64,000 nucleotides of DNA from Azospirillum sp. OGB3 (GTDB taxonomy: Bacteria > Pseudomonadota > Alphaproteobacteria > Azospirillales > Azospirillaceae), in NCBI RefSeq assembly GCF_014192915.1, contig NZ_JACHYN010000002.1, positions 372,001 through 436,000 of the forward strand, written 5' to 3'. Below the pieces are notes generated by a model that did not search any database, had not been told where the DNA came from, and was given only the letters and a program-made list of their open reading frames with translations. Shown here piece after piece: positions 16,151-24,569 of the stretch (the first letter of the stretch is position 1; every line of letters begins with the position of its first letter). Both the position numbers and the translations under genes were made by a program.

Positions 16151-16916
16151 CGGCGATCTCCCGGTCGGCCAGTTGGGCCTCGGCCCGGATCAGGTGCCAC
16201 AGCCGGTCGCGCACCTCCGCCAGATGGGCCTGGGCGGAGGGCTCTAGCCGCTGGTCGCGCGGCTCCTCGATGGTTACGATCTCGCGCAGGCGGCCGGGGC
16301 GGCGGCTCAGCACGACGACCCGGTCGGCCAGCCGCAGCGCCTCGTCCAGATTGTGGGTGACGTAGAGGGCGGTCGTCCGCTCGCGCTGCCAGAGCGACAG
16401 GAAATCCTCCATCAGCAGCTCGCGCGTCTGGGCGTCGAGCGCCGACAGCGGCTCGTCCAGTAGCAGCATGGCCGGGCGCACGGCCAGCGCGCGGGCGATG
16501 CCGACGCGCTGGCGCATCCCGCCCGACAACTGCTTGGGCAGCGCCTTGCGGAAATCCCACAGACCCATGCGGCGCAGGCCGGACTCGATGCGCTCCCGCC
16601 GCTCCGCCGCCGACAGTGGGTGGTGTTCGAGGACGAGCGACAGGTTGTCCTCGACGCTGCGCCAGGGCAGCAGGGCGAAGTCCTGGAAGATGAAGGTGAT
16701 CGGGTTCAGGCAGCCGTCCGGCACTTCTCCCGCCACCGCGATGGTGCCGGAGGTGGGCGCCACAATGCCGCCGGCGATGCCGAGCAGGGTGGACTTGCCG
16801 CAGCCCGACGGGCCGATGACGGCCAGAACCTCGCCCTCCTGCACCGTCAGGTCGATGCCGTCCAGCACGACGAGGTCGTCGTAGCGGTGGCACAGGTCCT
16901 TGATGATAAGCCTCAT
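16143..16916 (-). CDS. ABC transporter ATP-binding protein (SsuB/TauB type)
   Basis: A 257-residue cytoplasmic ATPase. Walker A is GPSGCGKST, the Q-loop is FIFQDFALLPW, the signature is LSGGMRQR, Walker B is MLLLDEPLSALD, and the H-loop is VTHNLDEAL. The start ATG overlaps the pcs stop codon by four bases, which couples their translation. A longer open frame reaches 17051 but overlaps pcs without support. Confidence 0.9.
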   Translation of the reverse strand: MRLIIKDLCHRYDDLVVLDGIDLTVQEGEVLAVIGPSGCGKSTLLGIAGGIVAPTSGTIAVAGEVPDGCLNPITFIFQDFALLPWRSVEDNLSLVLEHHPLSAAERRERIESGLRRMGLWDFRKALPKQLSGGMRQRVGIARALAVRPAMLLLDEPLSALDAQTRELLMEDFLSLWQRERTTALYVTHNLDEALRLADRVVVLSRRPGRLREIVTIEEPRDQRLEPSAQAHLAEVRDRLWHLIRAEAQLADREIADA

Positions 16917-19900
16917 TGTCCCTTTCCTGTTGCCGACCCCGCCCAGGCGATCAGCAGTTCGTCGCGCGAGGTCAGGCCCGCCTCCGGCAGCGCGTGGTTC
17001 ACGACGGCCTTGGCGGCGCCGCCGGTCGCTTCCGGCAGGCGGTTCTCCCACATGGCCTGATGGAGCGTGGGCAGCTCCTCCCAGTCACCGAGGTATGTCG
17101 TTGGCACACGGACCGCCCCCGACGCAATGACGCGGTTCAGCCCTGCGATTTCCGCAGCGTTCGAAAGATGCGTACCGACGATGGTTGCCGATGGCATCAG
17201 GACGCGGCGCTGGCGCATCCACACCTGCGGCGCGTAGAAGCTGTAGCGACGACCACTCATGTCGCCGCAATAGACGACGCGCCCCGTGTGCGGCTTCACG
17301 AGCATGGTCGAGACGGCCAGCGTGTCGCGCCGCGCCCGCTCCACCACCACGTCCGGCATGCCGCGCGGGTTGTCGGCGGCGCGCAGGATGCGCCCCACCG
17401 CCTGGCCCAGCGGCTTGAAGGTGTCCTCGGTGAACAGGCGCACGGCCTCCTTGAAGGCGGCGGTCTCGCGCTGCGGATCGGGCAGGTCCGGCATGGTGTC
17501 GGGCCAGTCGAAATGCGGGACGCGGCGCGCGATCTCGGCCAGCGACACGGCGCCGGCCAGCGCCTCGCCATAGCCGAGTGACAGCACGAAGTCGCGCTCG
17601 GAATCGCGGTCGGTGACGACGCAGACGCGGGCGCCGGACTCGCGCGCCGCCTCGATGGCCGACAGCGCCATGTCGTCGCGCAGCCCCACCGCCCCGGCGC
17701 CGTAGAAGACCAGCACGGCTTCGCCGGGGCGCAGGCGGGCGCGGCGCAGCATTTCGGCGGGCTCGGCGAAACCGGGCTTGCCGAGGAAGGTCATGTGATA
17801 GCCGCTGGAGGCGCCGAAGAAGGTCAGCGCGCCGCCGTCCCCCAGCGACTGGAAGGTGCGGGGGAAGGTCGTCTCGCCGGCGTGGCTGACCGCGTAGTCG
17901 ACGAGCTGGCCGCCGTTGGCGGCGCGCAGCGCGTCGAGGTAGGGGCGTCCGGCCTCCTCCCACGCCGCCCACTGCGCCGGATCGGCGGGGATGCGGGTGA
18001 AGGCGGCCTCGGCGACGGAGCGGTCCACCGCCGCCGCCCCGCGGGCGCGGATCGCGGCGGCGCGGCGTTCCGAGGAGACCATGCCGGTCACCTTCATGCG
18101 CCGGGCCAGCGCCAGTTCCACGGTCCAGGCGCCGGTGCCGCCCGCCGCTCCCTCCACCAGCAGGCGCTTGCCGGGCTGCACGTCGAGGGCGGTGAACAGC
18201 GCGCGGTAGCCGGTCCCGGCGGCGAGCATGTAGCTGCCGGCCTCCTCCAGCGCGAGGCCGGGCGGCAGGGGGAAGAGCTGCGGCCCGTCGGCCAGCATGA
18301 ACTGCTGGTGGCTGCCGTCCGGCGACTGATAGCCCTGGATGTGGAAGTCGGTGAACATCGGGTCGGCCCCGGCCTCCGGGTCCAGCAGGTCGGAGACGCC
18401 GGAATAGACGGCGACCAGATCGCCGACCGCCAAGCGCCCCTGCGCCTGCAACGCCTCGCCCATGCGCACGACCATGCCGACGCCGCCGGAGCCGGTGACG
18501 TGCACGTCCTCGTCATGCTCGTCGAACAGGGAGATGGGGATGCCGGTCAGTGCCCAGACGTCGTTGTAGTTGACCTCCGACGCGAGCACGTAGACGAGCG
18601 CCTGGGCGGGGCCGGGCTCGGGGACGGGGATGACGACCTCCGTTTCGGCCTGCGCCGGGTCGCCGTGGGCGGCGGCTCCCGTCTCCAGGTCGCGGACGAC
18701 GGCCTGGGCGAGTTGCCAGCGGGGCAGGGGTGTGGCGCCGGGGACGAAGGGGCTGCCGATGGGCAGCACGCCGTCGCGGCTGTCGCGCCGCGGACGGGCG
18801 GGGAGGGGCGGGGACTTCTTCTCCAGGAACAGGGCGATGCCTTTCTTGGCACCGTGCTCGGAATCCAGGAGGAAGCGGGCGAAGGCGGCGATCTCGGCGG
18901 CTGAGCCGGCGTCGAAGCCGTCGCGCAGGCCGGTGTCGACGAGCTGGACGATGGTGTCGGCCACCGGGCCGCGGCCGACGCTATGGGCTTGGCGGAGGAG
19001 GCGGGCGGTGTTGGGGGAGTGTTGCCCCCACCCTCCCGCTCTCGGCGGACCCAGAGGGTCCGCCTGCCGCGTCAGCGCAAGCTTCGCTTGCGCGAGAGCT
19101 TCGCGGGCTCCTCCCTCCCCCGCTGCGCAGGGGAGGGTTTTGTCGGCGGGCGGCGGAGTTCCCTCCCCTGCGCAGCGGGGGAGGGTTAGGGTGGGGGCAA
19201 GTGCGGCGTCGCGGGCCATCGCCTTCGCCAGCGTCAGCGCGTCGTCCGCCCCGCGCGCCACAACATCGACCAGCCCGTATTCCAACGCGGTCCCGGCGTC
19301 GATCTGGCGCCCGGACAGCAGGATCTCCAGCGCCCGCCCATACCCCCGCTCCGGGTCCTTGCGCAGCAGCAGGCGCGGCAAACGCTGCGTGCCGCCATAG
19401 CCCGGCGGCAGGAACAGATTGATCTCCGGCTGGCCCAGCCGGGCGCGCGGGTCAGCTACCCGGACGTGGCAGGCCATCGCCAATTCGCAGCCGCCGCCGA
19501 GCGCCACGCCGCGGATCGCGGCGAACACCGGCTTGTCCATCGCCGCGAGGGCGCGGAAGACGGCGTGGGCCTTGGCGGGCAGGGCGCGGGCCTCGCTCTC
19601 GTCCCGCACCTCGTCGAGAAGCTGGCGGATGTCGGCGCCGGCCACGAAGTTGCGGCCCGTGCCGGTGATGACCACGGCGCGCACGTCGGCCCGCCGGGCG
19701 AGATGGACGACCAGCGTGTCCAACTCGTCGAGCAGGCGGTCGGACAGGGCGTTGACCGGCGGGTTGTCGATGGTCACCGTCGCCATGCGCACGCCGTCGG
19801 CGAGCCGGTCGTACTGGACGGACAGGAAGCGCTGCCGCTCGATGAGAGTCTGTTCCTCGGCCCGCTGCTGGCCGCGCGTCCAGGCGGCGATGCGCGCCTC

Positions 19901-22390
19901 AAGGTCGGTCAGGCACTCCGGGTTGCGCAGGGTGGAGGTGTCGCCCAGCGGCTCCCCGTTCATCATCGCCGTCAGGAAACGGCGCATGTATTTGCCGGAG
20001 CGCGTCTCGGGAAAGGCCGGAACGGCGAGGATGTCGGAGGGGACGGCGACCGCGCCCTTCTCCTGCCGCACCAGATCCTTCAGCCGGCGCTCGTCGTCGG
20101 CCGTCAGGTCCCGGCCCTTGGCGGGCAGGACGAAGGCGACGGGGGTCAGGCCCTTCTCGCGGTGGGGGGCGCCGACCACGATGACGTTGCCGACCGGGCT
20201 GTCGGGGTTGATCTGCTTGTCGCGCAGGATCGCGCCCTCGATCTCCTCCGTGCCCATGCGGTGGCCGGACACGTTGATGACGTCGTCGGACCGGCCGTGC
20301 AGGCTGAAGCTGCCATCGTCGTAGCGCCGGGCGAAGTCGCCTTGCAGATAGGCCCAGACCGGCCGGCCCTCGGCATCGCGGAAGCGCCCGAAATAAGTCG
20401 CTACGAAGCGGTCGAAGTCGCCCTTCCAGCCCGGCTTGCCGACGTTGTCCGCGTCGCCCCAGATGGTGCGGGTCAGGTAGGGATAGGGGGCGGTGACGAC
20501 GATCTCGCCCTTCTCCTCCGGCCCGGAGGGGCGGAAGGCGACGCGGCCCGTGGCGTCCGGCTCGCTTTCGGGCACCCAGACGTCGCCGAGAACCCAGGGT
20601 AGGGGGTAGGTGTGGGCGTCGGCGCGCAGCGGCTGGTCGGGGTTGCCGTAGGGGTGGGTCCAGACGATGCCGCCATGCTCCGTCGCCCAATAGCTGTTGA
20701 TGTATTGCGGCGTCATCACCGCCATGCCGAAGGCCTGGACGGCCGGGCTGGTCGGCTCCGCGCAGAAGGTGGCGACGCGCAGGCTGCTGCGGTCGTAGCG
20801 CTCCACGTCGGCGCGGTTCTCCGGGTGGGTCATGACCGTCTTCAGGAAGGTCACGCCCGCCTTGAAGATGGTCACCTTGTGCCGCTCGATGATCGAGGCG
20901 AAGCGCCCGGCGTTGGGGAAGACGGGTGCTCCCTCCGTCACGATGCCGGGGATGCGGGCGGCGAGGCTGGCGGTGATGAGGTAGCTCTGCCCGGTGATCC
21001 AGCCGGGATCGGCGACGACGTAGATCGCGTCGCGGCCCGGCAGGGCGTCGAAGCTGACCTTCATGGTGTGGGCGAGGCCGGCGACGTAGCCGCCATGGAC
21101 ATGCACCACGCCCTTCGGCTTCCCGGTGGAGCCGGAGGTGTAGATGATGAACAGCGGATACTCGGCATCCACCGGAACGCAGGGAACGGCCTTCGCCACA
21201 GCGGCGTAGAGCGCCCGGTCATCCAGCGCGCGCAGCGCCTCCATGCCCGGAAGACCGGTGTCCGGCAGCCCGGCGGCGGCGCACAGCTCCGCTTCGGCCT
21301 TCGCCAGCAGCTCGTGCGCCCAGACGTCGCGCCCCTCGGTCCAAGGAATGTCGGGAAGCCCGGCGTGGCGGACGACGATCACCGCCTCGACCCGCGGCGG
21401 GGCGGCGGTCAGCGCCTCGGCGACGCTGGCGCGCAGGTCGGCCACGGTGGCGGCGTCGAGCGTCCCGTCGCGGTCCAGCGCCCGGCCCAGCTCGCGCATC
21501 ACGTCGGCCGGGGCGACGGTGATTTCGCCCTCAAGCCCGCGGCGCACCGGCTCCATCAGGGCGGTGTCGCCCAGCTTGGCGCGCAGGACCTCCTCGGTGA
21601 TGCGCAGCGCCGTGGGCAGGGCGACGAAGCGGTCGAGCGCCGGGTCGCTGTAGGCTTCCTTGAAGGGGGCCATCTCGGCGTTGCGGCTGGCGCCGTCGGC
21701 GGTGATGACGACGCGGGCGCCGGCGTTCTCGATGCGGTCGGACAGCGTCTTGTCGGAGAAGCCGCCGAAGACGGCGGTGTAGATGACGCCGAGGCGCTTC
21801 GCCCCCTCCGTCCAGACGATCTGGTCGAGGATGTTGGGCATGTTCAGCGCGATGCGGTCGCCCTGGCGCAGGCCCAACCCGCGCAGCGCCAGAGCGGCCA
21901 GCGCGGAGCGGATCAGCAGCTCGCGCCGAGTCAGCGTGACGTGATGGACCGGGCCCCCGCGCCCGCCGTTGGCGGCGGCGTCCCAGCGGTCGCCCTCGTA
22001 CCAGTAAGCGGTCTCCGCCCCATGGCCGGACAGGACGTGGCGGTCCACCTCGTTGAAGGCCGCGTTGGTCAGCCCGCCCGCGAACCAGCGGTAGAAGGGC
22101 GCCTCCGACCCGTCGAAGGCCTGGGTCCAGGGCGTCCAATCTGCCCGCTCCGCAGCCTCGCCCGTCGCGGCGTTCCAGCCGCGCCAGACGCCGTCGGCCC
22201 CGCGCATCAGCCAGTGGGCGCCGTCGAACCAGTGGATCGTCTGCGCGGCGATGGCTCCGTGGAAAGCGCCGGGATCGGCTTCGCAGGCGGCGCGCTGACT
22301 CTGCCAGTCCGCGGCGGAGCGGATGGGGTTGACGGCGACATCCTGCGGCAGCGGCGGCTGTCCGGCGGACTCCGCGACGGCGTGGTCCAT
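16913..22390 (-). CDS. pcs: Trifunctional propionyl-CoA synthase
   Basis: A fusion of three enzymes that turns 3-hydroxypropionate into propionyl-CoA, known from the 3-hydroxypropionate bicycle of Chloroflexus (about 1820 aa). Here about 1825 aa. Residues 1-840 form an acyl-CoA synthetase (YTSGSTGKPKG near 415, TEHGG near 570, GRSDDVINVSGHRMGTEE, catalytic Lys in ETRSGKYMRR). Residues 860-1200 form an enoyl-CoA hydratase (GVALGGGCELA and GQPEINL with the two catalytic Glu). Residues 1260-1825 form an MDR acrylyl-CoA reductase with an NADP(H) fold (EGAAGGTGAW). The start at 22390 is chosen for GGGAGGA five bases upstream; GTG 22429 and ATG 22411 are alternatives. A repeat element adds about 60 residues in the hydratase. 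The importer genes overlap its 3' end. Confidence 0.9.
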   Translation of the reverse strand: MDHAVAESAGQPPLPQDVAVNPIRSAADWQSQRAACEADPGAFHGAIAAQTIHWFDGAHWLMRGADGVWRGWNAATGEAAERADWTPWTQAFDGSEAPFYRWFAGGLTNAAFNEVDRHVLSGHGAETAYWYEGDRWDAAANGGRGGPVHHVTLTRRELLIRSALAALALRGLGLRQGDRIALNMPNILDQIVWTEGAKRLGVIYTAVFGGFSDKTLSDRIENAGARVVITADGASRNAEMAPFKEAYSDPALDRFVALPTALRITEEVLRAKLGDTALMEPVRRGLEGEITVAPADVMRELGRALDRDGTLDAATVADLRASVAEALTAAPPRVEAVIVVRHAGLPDIPWTEGRDVWAHELLAKAEAELCAAAGLPDTGLPGMEALRALDDRALYAAVAKAVPCVPVDAEYPLFIIYTSGSTGKPKGVVHVHGGYVAGLAHTMKVSFDALPGRDAIYVVADPGWITGQSYLITASLAARIPGIVTEGAPVFPNAGRFASIIERHKVTIFKAGVTFLKTVMTHPENRADVERYDRSSLRVATFCAEPTSPAVQAFGMAVMTPQYINSYWATEHGGIVWTHPYGNPDQPLRADAHTYPLPWVLGDVWVPESEPDATGRVAFRPSGPEEKGEIVVTAPYPYLTRTIWGDADNVGKPGWKGDFDRFVATYFGRFRDAEGRPVWAYLQGDFARRYDDGSFSLHGRSDDVINVSGHRMGTEEIEGAILRDKQINPDSPVGNVIVVGAPHREKGLTPVAFVLPAKGRDLTADDERRLKDLVRQEKGAVAVPSDILAVPAFPETRSGKYMRRFLTAMMNGEPLGDTSTLRNPECLTDLEARIAAWTRGQQRAEEQTLIERQRFLSVQYDRLADGVRMATVTIDNPPVNALSDRLLDELDTLVVHLARRADVRAVVITGTGRNFVAGADIRQLLDEVRDESEARALPAKAHAVFRALAAMDKPVFAAIRGVALGGGCELAMACHVRVADPRARLGQPEINLFLPPGYGGTQRLPRLLLRKDPERGYGRALEILLSGRQIDAGTALEYGLVDVVARGADDALTLAKAMARDAALAPTLTLPRCAGEGTPPPADKTLPCAAGEGGAREALAQAKLALTRQADPLGPPRAGGWGQHSPNTARLLRQAHSVGRGPVADTIVQLVDTGLRDGFDAGSAAEIAAFARFLLDSEHGAKKGIALFLEKKSPPLPARPRRDSRDGVLPIGSPFVPGATPLPRWQLAQAVVRDLETGAAAHGDPAQAETEVVIPVPEPGPAQALVYVLASEVNYNDVWALTGIPISLFDEHDEDVHVTGSGGVGMVVRMGEALQAQGRLAVGDLVAVYSGVSDLLDPEAGADPMFTDFHIQGYQSPDGSHQQFMLADGPQLFPLPPGLALEEAGSYMLAAGTGYRALFTALDVQPGKRLLVEGAAGGTGAWTVELALARRMKVTGMVSSERRAAAIRARGAAAVDRSVAEAAFTRIPADPAQWAAWEEAGRPYLDALRAANGGQLVDYAVSHAGETTFPRTFQSLGDGGALTFFGASSGYHMTFLGKPGFAEPAEMLRRARLRPGEAVLVFYGAGAVGLRDDMALSAIEAARESGARVCVVTDRDSERDFVLSLGYGEALAGAVSLAEIARRVPHFDWPDTMPDLPDPQRETAAFKEAVRLFTEDTFKPLGQAVGRILRAADNPRGMPDVVVERARRDTLAVSTMLVKPHTGRVVYCGDMSGRRYSFYAPQVWMRQRRVLMPSATIVGTHLSNAAEIAGLNRVIASGAVRVPTTYLGDWEELPTLHQAMWENRLPEATGGAAKAVVNHALPEAGLTSRDELLIAWAGSATGKGQ
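19022..19200. repeat. Family A palindromic element inside pcs
   Basis: An element of about 179 bp with terminal inverted repeats TTGCCCCCACCCT and AGGGTGGGGGCAA. It holds two copies of the CCCTCCCC/GGGGAGGG palindrome, further hairpins such as GCGCAAGCTTCGCTTGCGC, and reads through in the pcs frame. The encoded peptide (including TLTLPRCAGEG and TLPCAAGEGG) has no counterpart in crotonase folds and interrupts the C-terminal helical part of the hydratase. Confidence 0.85.
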
Positions 22391-22564
22391 GCTTTCCTCC
22401 CGATCGGGCATTTCTTCTTTGGCGGCCACGTCTTTCGCGCGGCGGGGATCACTATAGCGCGGCGCCCTGCATCCGCCGCAATGGCGCCGTGCGCGGCGGG
22501 GGTATGCCGTATACGCGGCTTTCGGTCATACTCGGTGCAATCAATGATGACGGGAGGAAACGGC
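22391..22564. promoter_or_regulatory. Divergent promoter region, pcs operon and cupin gene
   Basis: This 174-base gap must hold the start signals of both transcripts. GGGAGGA precedes both start codons (pcs on minus, cupin on plus). No clear -35/-10 pair or operator palindrome was recognised. Confidence 0.35.
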
Positions 22565-22984
22565 ATGTCCAAAAACGACGCGCCTGCGAATGATTCGGTG
22601 ACCTTCGCGGTCAGCCATGCCGATCCGGCGGACTTCACGCGCGACGGACTGCGGCCCTTCTTCGAGTACCGCGACCTGGGCATTCGCGCCGCCACGGCGG
22701 GCAAGGCGAACGCCCACGTCATCCGCGCCCGCCCCGGCGAGCCGTCGCACGGCGGCTGGCACCGGCACGCGCTGGATTTCCAGATGGTCTATGTGCTGAA
22801 GGGCTGGGTGAAGTTCGCGTATGAGGGCGTGGGAGAGGTGCTGTTGCAGGCCGGTTCCTGCGTCCACCAGCCGCCGGGCATCCGGCATGTGGAGATCGCG
22901 CATTCCGACGATCTGGAGATGCTGGAGATCACGCTTCCCGCCGACTTCCCGACCGAAGGGGCCGAGCCGCCCGTCGGCAACTGA
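22565..22984 (+). CDS. Cupin-domain protein
   Basis: A 139-residue single-domain cupin, probably cytoplasmic. Motif 1 reads GGWHRHALDFQMVYVLKG, with two of the three usual metal-binding His, and motif 2 is GSCVHQPPGIRHVEI with another His. The start has GGGAGGAAACGGC upstream. It is divergent from pcs, so it could be a sensor or enzyme linked to the same metabolism. The family covers dioxygenases, isomerases and binding proteins, so no reaction can be assigned. Confidence 0.8.
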   Translation: MSKNDAPANDSVTFAVSHADPADFTRDGLRPFFEYRDLGIRAATAGKANAHVIRARPGEPSHGGWHRHALDFQMVYVLKGWVKFAYEGVGEVLLQAGSCVHQPPGIRHVEIAHSDDLEMLEITLPADFPTEGAEPPVGN

Positions 22985-23075
22985 CAGCACAGTCTCCTCC
23001 AGAAAAAAGTGCCGGTCGCACCCGTCGCGAAAAACGGCGGTGCGGCCGGCCAGATGCTTTGGAGGAATCGCCGCC

Positions 23076-23225
23076 ATGGCCACAGGGAACGACGCAGCCA
23101 CGGGACGCTTCGTTGCAAAGGAAAGCAATGCCCGTGCCAGAGCTTGGACAGGCTTCCGGAGCCGGTTTCCCTCGCTTTCGGGGAGGGCCTCCGGACCGCA
23201 CCTGTCTGGAGGACCGGACAGGTGA
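23076..23225 (+). CDS. Possible small protein, 49 residues
   Basis: A short open frame with a good ribosome binding site (GGAGGA at 23061-23066, nine bases before ATG). The product is basic and Ser/Gly/Arg-rich with no membrane segment or recognised family. Its 3' end overlaps an inverted repeat (CACCTGTC/GACAGGTG, 23199-23224). It could equally be chance in GC-rich DNA. The rest of the gap 22985-23296 holds nothing recognised. Confidence 0.25.
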   Translation: MATGNDAATGRFVAKESNARARAWTGFRSRFPSLSGRASGPHLSGGPDR

Positions 23226-23296
23226 CCGGATCGCCGGACAGGCGGACGGGCGCCGGCCCGCTGGCAAGTTGCGCGCGTCGGAGGTATTAGGACGGC

Positions 23297-23938
23297 GTGC
23301 GGCGGCGTGACGAGGATGCGGACGGGATGCCCGAGGTCGAGATATCCCGTGAAGACACGGGGCAGGCGGCGGTGTTCGAGGCGTCGCCTTCCAGCGTGCC
23401 GCCACAGCGCTTCGCCCATCTGCTCTACGCGGCGATCCTGCTGGCCGGCTTCGTCGTGGTCGCCGAGCTGACGCTGGAGCCGGCGGCCTCCATGCTGCGC
23501 TGGCTGGGCATGCTGTGCGCGGTGCCGCTTCTCCTGATGTGGGTGATCACGCTGCTGCGGGCCGCGAGGCGCAGCGCCGTTCGGCTGGTCGTGGCGCCGG
23601 AGGGGCTGACCGCCCACGGGCAGCTGATCCCGCACAACACCATCCGCGGCGTGGCGCTCTACCCGCCGCAGGGCAAGCGGCCGCTGTTCGTGGCGCGCAT
23701 CCAGACGATGACCCCGCAGCAGCACGAACGCGAGCTGGCGCTGGCCGGCGGTGACGTGGACATGGAGGAGGAGAAGCCCGTAAGGGGACGGCGTCCGCGC
23801 GCCGGCTACCGGCTGCTTCTGCTGCGCCGGAACCATCAGCCGGCGCTGATCCTGGTGCGTGGCCTTACCCTGTCGGGCGGCGAGACGCTGATGGCCGGGC
23901 TGGCCGCCGAACTGCGCCGCCACAGCCGGCCGGGCTGA
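23297..23938 (+). CDS. Conserved-type membrane protein of unknown function
   Basis: A 213-residue protein with a polar N-terminus, two close hydrophobic helices (about residues 40-85) and a cytoplasmic C-terminal domain rich in beta strands (RLVVAPEGLTAHGQLIPHNTIRGVALYP), reminiscent of bacterial PH-like domains that follow paired membrane helices. GTG 23297 is taken as the start; ATG 23327 is an alternative that removes ten residues. No enzyme motif is visible. It converges on the DUF3126 gene. Confidence 0.65.
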   Translation: MRRRDEDADGMPEVEISREDTGQAAVFEASPSSVPPQRFAHLLYAAILLAGFVVVAELTLEPAASMLRWLGMLCAVPLLLMWVITLLRAARRSAVRLVVAPEGLTAHGQLIPHNTIRGVALYPPQGKRPLFVARIQTMTPQQHERELALAGGDVDMEEEKPVRGRRPRAGYRLLLLRRNHQPALILVRGLTLSGGETLMAGLAAELRRHSRPG

Positions 23939-23955
23939 CATTCCTCAGAATTTTC

Positions 23956-24014
23956 ATTGGCGCGCGGGCAAGATTGGCGCGCGGGCAAGCGCCCCTCCCG
24001 CCGCAGGGCGGGAG
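23956..24014. repeat. 17-bp direct repeat and adjacent hairpin
   Basis: ATTGGCGCGCGGGCAAG occurs twice in tandem (23956-23972, 23973-23989), followed by a hairpin CTCCCGCC/GGCGGGAG (23995-24014). It lies between convergent genes and may end transcription, though there is no T run. Confidence 0.55.
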
Positions 24015-24049
24015 AGGACCGCGCTGGAAGGACGCCGGAAGGACGTGCC

Positions 24050-24310
24050 TCAGCGACGGGCCGTCGGGGCTGCCGGCAGGTCTTCTTCCAGGATGACGAC
24101 GTGCAGGGCGTAGGAGACCTCACCCTCGTCCACGTCGCGGTGCAGGGTGCCGACGAACTCGTCGCCCAGCATGACTTCTGCGGACTGACCGGCCTTCTCG
24201 GGCGGCTGGATGATGATCTTGTCGTTGCCGAGCGTCTTGCGCAGATAGCTCTGCACACGGGCGATTTCGGTTTCGGTCATCTTGGCGACCGTCGGCTTGG
24301 CGGGCGGCAT
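24050..24310 (-). CDS. DUF3126 family protein
   Basis: An 86-residue cytoplasmic protein of the small alphaproteobacterial DUF3126 family. Typical segments are TEIARVQSYLRKTLGNDKI, then SAEVMLGDEFVGTLHRD and VSYALHVVILEEDL. The fold is predicted alpha then beta. Function unknown; single-copy retention across the class suggests a basic role. Confidence 0.8.
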   Translation of the reverse strand: MPPAKPTVAKMTETEIARVQSYLRKTLGNDKIIIQPPEKAGQSAEVMLGDEFVGTLHRDVDEGEVSYALHVVILEEDLPAAPTARR

Positions 24311-24569
24311 GGCATGATCCCTGTGTTGTCGAAGGGGTCATATAGAAACCTTTCGGGCAAAGGGAAAGCACAACATCGCCGCGGATCGCGCATTCGCCGC
24401 CCCGCCCCCCACAGGGTCCGTCTTTCTTGCGGATGGCCATGCCCCGCCTGTGGGAAGGCTCTTAGCCGGTTTTGTCCTCTTGTTCCGGGGGGCGCGGCCA
24501 AATACTGGATGAATTGGAATGTGGGAGCGTCCTCGCTCCGCCGTCCGGTGACCATGGCATGGGGTGACC

